Shown: one piece after another, positions 31,192 through 41,800 of the stretch | Layout: the number at the start of each line of letters is the position of its first letter | Position numbering within the stretch: the stretch's first letter is position 1 | Source: Chrysophaeum taylorii | Taxonomy: Eukaryota; Sar; Pelagophyceae; Pelagomonadales; Pelagomonadaceae | Length of the DNA: 64,000 bases | NCBI GenBank assembly: GCA_029834535.1 | Contig: JAQMWT010000188.1 | Coordinates: forward strand, 23,789 to 87,788 | Direction of reading: 5' to 3' | Made by a program: the position numbers and the translations under genes | Notes under the pieces: generated by a model | What the model saw: the letters and a program-made list of their open reading frames with translations, nothing else | Databases searched by the model: none | What the model was told of the DNA's origin: nothing

Positions 31192-32975
31192 TTTAAATGT
31201 CGACTGCTAAGAGGGGGGGGTGCGTGTGGGGAGCATGAAGGATGTGGGTGGGTTTGTGGGGTATGAGGGATGTGCCTGACGGGCGGAGATAAGTACGCGG
31301 GACCTAGTCGGGGTCATCGCCGAGGCGTGGGGCAGGCGAAGAAAGGACGGGCCCCGCCCGTAGGTCGCGCATGCTGCCGCCGGACGTGTGCGACGGGTGA
31401 CGTCCTGCTGGGATCGGGCGGCCTGGGCGGGGTTCCCGAGGCGGCGACATGGGTGGGGCGGTGAGGGCACAGCGAGCCCGGCCTAATGCGTTGGCGATCC
31501 CCCACTCACGGTAGATGCGGCGAGTTTGGGCCGCCTTTGCCTCTGTGAAGTTGGCGCAGCCGCTTGTCACCCAGGTTCGCGCAGCGATGCGCTCTGCGCA
31601 TGTTTGGGCGAGAGCGTGGCACGCCGCGCTGGCCTCACCGAAGGCACCAAAGACGAGGCCGGCGACGGTGCCGTAGCTACGTAGCCGCTGTTCGACAGGG
31701 CCCAAGAAGCCAGGCGGTGGTGCTGTACCCGGCTGGGGGATGATGGCGTCGATGCCGCGGGCGTGAGCGAGGTATTCGGAGTGGACTTGCGCTGCGCGCC
31801 GATCGACAGGCGACGGGTGGGAGGGATGGAGGGCGTGGGCGGTGTACAACGAACCCCAAGCGAGGGTTTAGATGTCGTAGAGTTGCTCCTTGTTGTCGAG
31901 CGTGGTGAGGATGTCTGGGACGACTTGACGTCGGGCGAGATTGCCTCGGTACCGGCCGTAGAGGCGCGTGCGAATGGTAGGGCGACGACGTCAGCAAAGA
32001 TGCCGAAAACCTCGGACAGGGCTGGGATGCCGGCCTCTTTGACGCTGCCGTGGACGCAGTCGAGCTGGCCGTCATGCCAGGTGGTCCGCGCTCCTCCGCG
32101 GTTGACAAGGTTGGCCTGCGTGAGAAGCACCTTGCCGTGAGCGTCGAGAACGACGTCAGTGCCCAGAATGCGAGTGCCCACGAGGCCCAAACAAGCTGGA
32201 GAGGGTAGCCAAAGTACTGGGCACACATCTCAGCCCAGCAGCGGTTGGGGATTTGAAGGCCAGAGCTGGGCCACGAGCTGATGAACGTGGTCGAGAAGCG
32301 ATCCCATGAGGACGCCGCTACTCGAAGTGCTTCGGTGATGGGAAGGGTGGCCGCAAGGCGCTGGAGTGCAGTGGCCCGAGCTGTCTCGCGCTGGGAGGTT
32401 AGAGCACGCTGGAGTTGGGGTATGAGCACGGGTGTCGAGATGGTGGGGTCGACGAGGACGCCCATGGAGACGAATTCGTGGGAGAGAGGACCGTCGACGA
32501 GATGAACGTTGGCGGGGTCGCCGGAACCAGCGCCGCCGTGGGAAGCCAGCGTGGTACGGAGATCATCCCGAAGTCCGTCCCACGCAGTCTCGAGTGCCCG
32601 CCCCAGGCGGCAACCGGATGCGAGGAGGTGGTGCCAACGGTGCAACTCGTTACCTGTGCGAAAAGAAGTGGCACCCAGGACCGAGGCGAGGCGGGGGAGG
32701 TAGCCAGGGACCTCCAAGGCACCCGTAGGATCGCGAAGGTCGACGAGGTGTGGGAGGGCCTGGGCCGCCGTGCCAACAAAGGCGGCGGGGCTGAGGTCGG
32801 CGCAGGAGCGAATGCCGCCACCCCCACTTCGAGCAGGAAGACGGAGGCGTTGGAGGACGATGCCGTTGGAGTCAAAAACCTGACGCGGATCTGCGCCAAG
32901 TGCTGTGGCGACGAAGCTGAGGGCGGCAACGTCGAAGCGGCGGAGCGCGCTCAAGGCATTGGTGGGGTAGCAGTG
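31192..32975 (-). mobile_element. LINE-type retrotransposon copy 2, 5'-truncated and mutated
   Basis: The 3' tail is at 31192-31213, homologous to copy 1. The minus-strand coding region starts inside the end of a reverse transcriptase (SALRRFDVAALSFVATALGA, about 32950). It continues with RLPARSGGGGIRSCADLSPA, the 'LP...GGLGLRS' connector typical of LINE proteins. A later HGK...WHDGQLDCVHG segment and the PD-(D/E)xK-like nuclease follow. A frame change is needed near 32190, another at about 31980 (GGG versus GGGG in copy 1), and the DIK motif reads DI-stop (TAA at 31868-31870). The palm domain is absent. Copies 1 and 2 otherwise agree closely through 12870-13721. Confidence 0.75.
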
Positions 32976-32981
32976 TTTGTC

Positions 32982-33055
32982 TTTAAAGGTCGACTGTTAA
33001 GAGCTGTGTGTGTGGGGGGGGCACGAAGGATGTGGGTGGTTAGGGGGGGGTGCTT
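32982..33055 (-). repeat. LINE 3'-tail copy abutting copy 2
   Basis: TTTAAAGGTCGACTGTTAAG at 32982-33001 and the following G-rich stretch GGCACGAAGGATGTGGGTGG repeat the element's 3' terminus, directly at the truncated 5' side of copy 2. Confidence 0.7.
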
Positions 33056-33160
33056 GAGGGTTTCGAGGTTTCGGTGCGTACCGGTGCGTAGTAGGATGCA
33101 TTCGAAATGTACCTGTACTTCTTTTCAAGTTCTTGAAGGCTCTAAATTCTGAAGGAACAG

Positions 33161-34330
33161 TTGCGGCCGGCAGGCGTCGACGGGGTGGAGTCGCAGGCAG
33201 TGCCTATGGCCTGCCGCGACAAGGCCAAGCTCGTCCGTGAGGCGGCGATGCGTGTCGTGGCCATCGGGGGGCCTGTCGCGAGCGCTTTGAAGAAGGCGCA
33301 GGCCGAGACTGCGGCCTGGGCGAGCGTCAGCTACAGGACGGTCGCAGTTCGCGTTGCGACGATAAAGGAGGCCGGGCTTGCGGCGATCATTAAAGAAAAC
33401 GTGCCGCCGCCGCCGCCACCGCCCCCGCCGCCGCCGACGACGGAGCTGCCACTCGAGGAGCGCCGGGAGCTCTGGATCAAAAGGCGAGTGCGGACTCGGG
33501 GGGCGTCTTGGCTGACGGTCAGTCTCGCGGCCTCAAGAAGATCATTGACAGCTGCAGCGCGCTCTACGGCGAGGACGCGAAGTGGTCGGGGAACTCGGTG
33601 AGGATCTACGCCGCGTCGCCTTGAATCTTCAAGAGACGCTCGAGCGCTTAAGCCAAGCTTTGTGGGCTGCGCTCCAGCCCGAGGTCAACCGCGAGGCCTG
33701 GTCCAAGTCCGGCCTCTCCCCCTTCAACTAGGCCCCCTATTGGATCCAGCTCTACCAGGAGCAGCAGCAGGACGCCGCCCGCGCGGCGCCGGCGGACGAA
33801 CTCTCCACGGTTAAGAACACATCTGCGCTGACGCAGTTCCCGTCTTCTCGGAAACGCGCCACCCCAGCCGCCAACGCCAGCCCGGATGCTGACCCAGAAT
33901 CCGAAGCTCCCAACGGCGGCGGCGCTCGCCTGACATCTGCTGACCTCCAACGCTGTCCTGGCACCGCCAACTCCGCGGAGAAACGCCGGCTCTCGTACCT
34001 CAAGGGCCATCAAGGAGCAGCTTGGCAAGCACAACCTCGGAGCCTACACCACCCAGGACGCCGGCAAGGTCGCTCTCCTTCGCCACCTCGAAGGCCAGTT
34101 TGGCAATCCTCCTCTCCTGGCTCCCCGAGAGCCTTCGTGCAAGGTTGCCATCGGCAGCGAGAGCGCGTGCGAGGCGCCGCCCAAGAAAAGAAAGAAGCCC
34201 GACGACATAGACGCCTTCCAACTCAAAGCCAAGGCCGAGGAGTGCATAGCCAAGTCCATACGCGCCTCGAACACTCATCGGGTGCCGCTTTCCCCCATTC
34301 AAGCTTCCAACACCACCTCAAGTGTCTGAG
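33161..34330 (+). pseudogene. Decayed DDE-transposase-like remnant
   Basis: The first frame (33161-33601) has a helix-rich N-terminus starting near MACRDKAKLVREAAMRVV, a polyproline run of 11, and ELPLEERRELWIKRR. After frame changes, LQETLERLSQALWAALQPEV followed by REAWSKSGLSPFN resembles the end of pogo/DDE_1-type transposases, whose C-terminal core commonly closes with 'AWrktGL.PFnp'. A TAG follows at about 33728-33730, then an Ala/Pro-rich tail. No acidic triad can be placed with confidence. A host-gene pseudogene is the alternative. Confidence 0.35.
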
Positions 34331-34697
34331 TCGCCCTCAGGCTCTCAGACACCCCGCTAACATTCGCTTATAAGTTTTTTGGGCGCCCAGACGGACCATC
34401 CGGAAGCATAGCAGAGCTCCCCAGAAGTCCCGGTGTCGGGGTGTCCGTGGGGACTCATAGGAGTCCGCTCGCAACTTCCTTCAGAAACCAGCGTACCCCC
34501 CCCGAAAACCACCGTCGGAGTGACCATTGTCGTGCCCGATTACTCGGATGACCGTCCATGCCGTTTGACCCCAGCTTCTCAGGATTCCGAAAGGGCTCGA
34601 CGAGTCGTGGTTTTGAGCCGTTTGCGGGTCGGGTGGCCGAGCACATCGCTCGCCAGCCGCCCGGACGTATGTACATATGTGCGACAAATTCCAGGGG

Positions 34698-34810
34698 TTT
34701 AAAAGTCGACTTCTAAGAGTGGAGGTACGAGCGGGGGCACGGGCGATGAGGGGCGTTTGTGGGTTGTGTGTTGGAAGGTGAGGGATGCCGGAAAGGCGGG
34801 GGTATCCCGC
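34698..34810 (-). repeat. Diverged LINE 3'-tail copy
   Basis: TTTAAAAGTCGACTTCTAAG at 34698-34717, then a G-rich stretch with GGGATGCCGGAAAGGCGG parallel to GGGATGTGCCTGACGGGCGG in copies 1 and 2. The body of this copy is not recognisable. Confidence 0.6.
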
Positions 34811-35824
34811 CCGCTCGCTCATAAATTCTAGAATTTTTTTTGAAGAGACGGGCTGCAGGAAGCACGCAACGGAAGAGTTTTTAAACTAGCCGACCTCGAA
34901 ATGGAAGCGCGGATACCAGGTTCAGTGGTAGAGTTTTTGAGAAAACGCATGGTTCGTCGTCGTTCGACGTTATCCATCGCGCAGAAAGCATGTTGTGGAT
35001 ATATTAGTAAAGGGCGAGCGATGAAAATCAACGAAGAGAAGCAACGTCGAGACTAACTCGAACTCCCTTGTCCGGTGTGGGTCTTTTTCTTGTTTCCTGC
35101 CTGGTTCGTCCTCATGCTAAAACCCTCTCGAAAGGAAAATAAATCCATGCACACTCACGTCGCATCGCGTCCGCAAAAAACCAAGCTTCAGACTCCCAAT
35201 ATGTATGCTCACAAAGCGAGCTAAACCTCTCGTTCACCATGCCGCAGAAGCAATCCCGTGAGACTTCCACCAGAAGCCATGAGACTTCCACCCGCGATGC
35301 CACAGACGTGAGCTCGAAAACTCGTTCACGAAGCCGCAGCAGCGAGCCCATCAGACTCCCGCGAGCGAGTCAGCTCATAACGGAAGATCCAAGCGCACTC
35401 ACCGCCGCCACAGACCCATCAGTGCACGGTTAAGGGACGCCACCGCCACCCCGGCAAACAAGTTTCGAGCGACTGCTCGATCGTGACCATCAGCTTTATA
35501 TCTTGGAAGACGCGTCACAACCAACGCAAACCATGACCATTTCATATTCGTGGAGCCGACAGTGATTGAATGCATAGTGTGCAGGAGGAAACGCGCATGG
35601 GTCTGTCACAGACACATCCTCCAATGCCCGGAACATCCACCTAACAGGAGACGATGACACGCGTGCTGCGTCACAAAATAAGAAAGAAAACCCAAAACAA
35701 TCAGAGTTTCGCCACAGCCATGACTTTTGACTCGGGGATCACATTACCTAGGTACCTGAAAAAAGGGGAACGGGTGTCGAAGCGCCCTCCCGGCGCTCTC
35801 CACCCGCCCAGAGCATGCTGAATT
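34811..35824. other. Intergenic upstream of the giant repeat protein gene
   Basis: No confident gene. A 64-codon plus-strand frame (35239-35433) with Ser/Arg/Thr-rich repeats (RETSTRSHETSTRD) resembles the disordered N-terminus of the gene at 35825 and could be an upstream exon or duplicated remnant, but nothing proves it. Confidence 0.4.
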
Positions 35825-38800
35825 ATGAGCCGCGCTGGCACCGAGAGACGGCCGACAAACAGCACTCCCAGGAGAACCCGTGAGCCGACCAACGTCAGGG
35901 CGGCGTCGCACGACCAGCGATCACGGCGGAACAGCGAACCCATCGGGGAACCTAGAGCGTCGTCGATTTCAACGTCGAGTGACCCCAGCAAGGGGCCGAA
36001 GATCAAGTACCACATCCACCGCGCCGGCGAGGACCTTTTGTCGGCGACGATGACGCAGGCGCGCGCGGTTTACAAGCAGTCGCTCAAGCCCAAGTTGTTG
36101 GCGGTGCGCGTGTCGAGCGCGCGGCGCGAGGTCAAAGCCAAGTCGAAGATGCGAGAGTGCCTCATCGAGTCGGTTGGGAAGCTGCGGGCGCAGAACATGG
36201 CCTTCGAGCACACCTTCGAGACCCCCAATCTGGGTTTCACCATCGCGCTCGCGCGCCACGGCGCGGAAGGGAGGGCGTTTGTGATCGTGAGAGAAACGTC
36301 GCCGGCGTGCGCGTTGTACCCTGATGGACTTAAGCCAAGCGACGAGTTGCTGTCGGTCAACTCGGAGATCATCGTCGATCCGGACCCCGAAGCGTTCGAG
36401 CGCGTCCAGACCCTTATCACCAAAGCCGAGCGCCCCATCACGCTTTTGTTTGTCAAAGGGACGCTCCGTGACGTCGTGTTCCAAGAACAAGAGGAGCGTC
36501 GAAGGATGTTTGGGGAGGACCGCAAGCGCGCCGGGTCGGACGCGCGCAGCGCGTCCAAGGCGCGGTTCTGCGAGGCCCAGGCGTCTTCGGCCGCTGAGAT
36601 GGCGGCCAAGCGCGTCTGCAAGCCCGAGGCGCGGCTCGAGGCTGTCGCGCGTGCCTTCATCGCCGCGCGCGCCACCGCTTCCGCCGCAAACCTCGCACGG
36701 GCAGATCCCGGCGACCCGCGCGACGCTGCGTCGGAACGGCGTGCCGCCGAGACGGCGCGCGTATGCTACGAATGCGCAATTAGCGCGCACCGCCATGCCG
36801 ACGCTGCGCTGCGAGGCGCGCTCGAGATCGTGTGCGACGTCCTACTGAAGCGAAGCGTTCTCGCCAGCAAGTGCGCGCGCGCGGCACGCATTGAGGCACA
36901 GCTTGCCCTCGCGCGCAAGTCCCAAGTCGTACGCGCTCATACCCCCTCAACCACAACGGCGACACCAGGGGCGATGCCACCGCCTGTGCCAGAAGGAGGA
37001 AAAGAAGAAGACAAGTTCGGGCCGCCGGCGACTTCGCCAGAGAAGTCGGTTGAGGCAGCGAGCATCATAGGAGATGAAAACGAGGAAAAGGACCCATCGA
37101 CGCTCGCGCGCGTCCCGCCGTCGATCTTACTCGGCCCCGGCATGCACGTGCGCGTCCATGGCGTTAAGAAGGCGGCCTCTTTCAACGGCCGCGTCGGCGT
37201 CATCCAGTCTTATGATTCGACGTCGAATCGCTTTCTCGTCAAATTCGATGACGGCGCGCTCGTCGACATCAAGGACTCTAATTTGTGCCCAGCAGAGGAG
37301 TTCGCGCCGATTGTCGGTGTTGGTTCGCGTGTGGCTATTACCGGTCTCCGCTCGCAGCTCAATTTCAACGGTATCCAAGGCACGGTCGAGAAATGGGACG
37401 ACGAAAACAAACGCTTTTGCATACGCATCGATGGCGGAGAGAAGTGCGCGCTGAAGCCTGTAAACGTCGAACCCCTCGCGAACCAGCTTGCTTCGCCGGC
37501 CGCGTTCGTCGCCAGCATAAATTCGAAGGTGCAGCGAGCACAGCTTGCTCTTCGGGATGCGGTTGAAGCCAAGCACGAGCTCTGCAAGTGGATAGCCGCG
37601 CTATCGCTCGCCGCTGCCTCCGGTAGCATTGATGACGATGACGACGACACCACTAAGGGAGACGACTTTGACCCGGACGATTTCGTCGACAGGCCGATGG
37701 CGTTGATCGGGGTCACCGACTGGCCCGAACTCAACGGCGTGCGGGGCGTCGTCGAAGCCTTCAACTCTCAAACAAGGCGATTCCTCGTCCGAGTCGACGA
37801 CGGTTCCATCTTCTCGGTGACCCACAACAAGCTGGCTCCGCTCGACCGGGGAGGCGGTGCCGCTGTGAAGAGCCACGACCTCATGGCAGAAACAAAGAAG
37901 GATGTCAAGCTCGCCAGGGAAGCGGCCAGCGCGGCCATTGCATCGTTCCCCGAGCACAACCTCAACCACCAGCCCGAGCATCAGCTCCTCGACAATAACG
38001 TGATTCCGACTGATGTCGCCGCAAGCATTTCCGATGATCATGATGACGATCATGGAGTTGATGATGTTGACGATGGTGCCTCGATAGGCGCCCAGGGCGA
38101 ACATGACTTCACGAGTAGTGCAGCGGCAGACGCTTTCGATCGTGTGAATCGCGAGGGTCCCGAGCCGGGCGACGTGTTTGTGGACGACGCAGACACTGTG
38201 AGTGAAGACGGCAACTTGAGCGAAGCTGTGACGGCCACGACGAGTCCGTCGCCGCGATCACCCCCTAGCCAATATGCTGAATCGGAGAGCGCAGGTGGCC
38301 CACTTGTTGGGTCGCTTACTGGTACCTTGGACAAGGACGAACTCGTTGCCTTCGACGCATATGACGATTCGAGGTCGCTGCCTGAGAAGCGAAATGCGGA
38401 TGATCGCGACGACGACAGTTTTGGTGATGGCCAACTTGGGGAGGTGGTGCCTGTAAAAGCCTTGGCCGAAGTTATCGAGCACGCGGCGACCAGTACAGAT
38501 GAATCAAATGCACAGGCTTTCCACGATGGCATGGGAGCGTGGCAAGATGCCGATGACCGACAGGACGTTTTGAGAGAGCTCGACGAATACCCGGCCTCTA
38601 AACCGCCTCTTGATTGTGACGAAAATGCACAATCAGACGAACTTAAAGCAGTTATGCTTGCTGACGACAACGACGCCAACTACGAAACATTGGACCCCCT
38701 GATAAGCTGCGTTGGACCTCAGGTCGGCGCAATTGATGAATCGCGGGACATCTCAGATGAACCGTGGCTGCCCGTTCTTTCGGAGCAAAGCAAAGACGAG

Positions 38801-41800
38801 ACCGGCTACGCGGTAGAACCAGTAAACTCGAAGAGCGTCGAAGAGCCGAACCACCCGAAGAATATCCCGGCGTCAGACGAGCAGTCTGGGGAGATTGATC
38901 TTGACGACGAGGTATCCAACGATTTCTCAGATGAACCGCGTCTGCCCGTTCTTTCGGAGCAAAGCAAAGACGAGACCGGCTACGCGGTAGAACCAGTAGC
39001 ATCGAAGAGCGTCGAAGAGCCGAACCACCCGAATAATATCCCGGCGTCAAACGAGAAGTCTGGGGAGGTTGATCTGTATGACGAGGCATCTAATGAATTC
39101 TCAAATGAAGCTTGTCTACCCGTTCTTTCGGAACAAAGCAAAGACGAGACCGGCTACGCGGTCGAACCGGTACCATCGAAGAGCGTCGATGAGCGCAACC
39201 ATCTGAATAGTCCGGCGTCAAACGAGAAGTCTGGGGAGGTTGATCTGTATGACGAGGCATCTAATGAATTCTCAAATGAAGCGTGTCTACCCGTTCTTTC
39301 GGAACAAAGCAAAGACGAGACCGGCTACGCGGTCGAACCGGTACCATCGAAGAGCGTCGATGAGCGCAACCATCTGAATAGTCCGGCGTCAAACGAGAAG
39401 TCTGGGGAGGTTGATCTTTATGACGTGGCATCTAATGAATTCTCAAATGAAGCTTGTCTACCCGTTCTTTCGGAGCAAAGCAAAGACGAGACCGGCTACG
39501 CGGTAGAACCAGTAGCATCGAAGAGCGTCGAAGAGCCGAACCACCCGAATAATATTCCGGCGTCAAACGACAAGTCTGGGGAGGTTGATCTGTATGACGA
39601 GGCATCTAATGAATTCTCAAATGAAGCGTGTCTACCCGTTCTTTCGGAACAAAGCAAAGACGAGACCGGCTACGCGGTCGAACCGGTACCATCGAAGAGC
39701 GTCGATGAGCGCAACCATCTGAATAGTCCGGCGTCAAACGAGAAGTCTGGGGAGGTTGATCTGTATGACGTGGCATCTAATGAATTATCAAATGAAGCTT
39801 GTCTACCCGTTCTTTCGGAACAAAGCAAAGACGAGACCGGCTACGCGGTCGAACCGGTACCATCGAAGAGCGTTGATGAGCGCAACCATCTGAATATCCC
39901 GGCGTCAAACGACAAGTGTGGGGAGGTTGATCTTTATGACGAGGCATCTAATGAATTCTCAAATGAAGCGTGTCTACCCGTTCTTTCGGAACAAAGCAAA
40001 GACGAGACCGGCTACGCGGTCGAACCAGTACCATCGAAGAGCGTCGATGAGCGCAACCATCTGAATAGTCCGGCGTCAAACGACAAGTCTGGGGAGGTTG
40101 ATCTTTATGACGAGGCATCTAATGAATTCTCAAATGAAGCGCGTCTACCCGTTCTTTCGGAACAAAGCAAGGACGAGACCGGCTATGCGGTCGAACTGGT
40201 ACCATCGAAGAGCGTCGAAGAGCTAAACCACCCGAAAAATATCCCGGCGTCTAAAGAGCAGTCTGGGGAGGTTGATCTCGACGACGCGGCATCGAACGAA
40301 GTCGGCAGACGTGAGGGTTTTCAAAGAGAGATTCACGACGAGAGATTCATCGGCGTTGCTGTTTCAGAGCCATTCACTGAATCTGACAAAAAAGGCAACA
40401 AAACGGAATGCAACAAAGCCCAGTCAGAGCCGCATGTTCTCAAGACTAGCACTGTCTCTGAGATTGTCGTGACCGATCCTGGAGTCGAAGACAGGGAGCC
40501 GCGAGCCTCGAATGACGCGGCGTTGCGGCGTCCGCGTAGAGTTGTGCTCATCACCGCCGACACAGATTGGGTGCAACCCCCGACCACGGATGATGTCGAT
40601 AAGTTGGGAGCTGGAAATGAACAACAGACTGGAAATTTCGCCGCTTTCGAATCGGCTCCTGTAGCTGTTGGGTTTCCGAATCAGGCACACCCGGCACAGG
40701 CAGCATTGGAAGGTGACGATGAACTGCAAGGAAATGATTTCTCCGCTTTGGAAGACCAACTGGTTGCGGTTACGTCAATGAATCCATCATGTTATCGGGA
40801 CGATGCTTCGTCTCTGTCATCGCTGGCAGCACGCGATGAACCACTAGAAGATGATTTCGGCTCTTTGGAAGAGCATCTGGCTTCCGACGTCGAACCAGCT
40901 CCTGTTGTTGTCGGGTCGCTGAGTCATCATTGCCTTCTAGGCGACGCGGTGTCCCAGTCAGCATTAGCAGCTGGCGATGAATCACGAGAAGATGATTTCG
41001 CCTCTCTGGAAGAGCATCTTGCTTCCGATGTCTCATCGGCTCCAGTTACATCCGGGTCGATGTATGAGCCGCGGCCGTTTTCTCGAGATGACGCTACATA
41101 TCAGCCAGCTGAGGAAAGAACTCACGTGCCTCTATCGCCGGAAGCGACGAGTGAAATACAAGCCAGCGTGAGAAGAGACTCACTACCGGTGCGACACTTT
41201 CCTAACCTACATGCTCATCCCTTGTTCGCTTTCGCGCGAAGCCAGAGACAAGACTCGGAAGAGGACGATGAGAAAGCGAGTCATGAAGCCGTGGGCGAGC
41301 AAGAAGAGGAGAACATGCCTACGAGAAGAAATCTTCTCGATGAGTGGGCTACCTCTCTAGCAACTCGATTGGAAGAGTCGAGTCGGATGTCCCATCAACA
41401 GGTTGCGCGAGCAAAGGAAGAACGGCTAAATGAACTGAAGAATGCAGAGCGAAGTCGATATCCAGGCTTCGAACCCAGCGCGGAACCGAGCCGAGATAGA
41501 CGAGGGACACCTCGATGGGCTGGATTCGACATGCTTGGCTTTGAGACGTGGGCAAAGCTCGAGATATCCTCCTCGATCTCTGCTTCGGAGGACGAAACGG
41601 TAGCTATCCCAGAACCGGAAAATGTCATCACCGAGAACGAATCACGTGATGTTGAGACCGAGTACGTGGAAGCGAGCTTGTTGCAATCGCGGCAGCAACC
41701 AGAGGGCAAGTCGACAGCTATCCCAGATCCGGAACATGTTATCACCGAGAACGAATCGCATGATATTGGGGCCGATTGTGTGCAAGCGATCTCGTTGCAA

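Noticed and set aside
34905-34980. Possible tRNA: GGTTCAGTGGTAGAG resembles a tRNA A box and a GTTCGAC follows
   Set aside because: No consistent anticodon or T stem can be drawn and the acceptor pairing has a mismatch, so at best it is a degenerate tRNA-derived sequence.
38756-40300. CRISPR-like array of regular repeats
   Set aside because: Repeats are contiguous, in frame and coding, with no unique spacers; the genome is eukaryotic.
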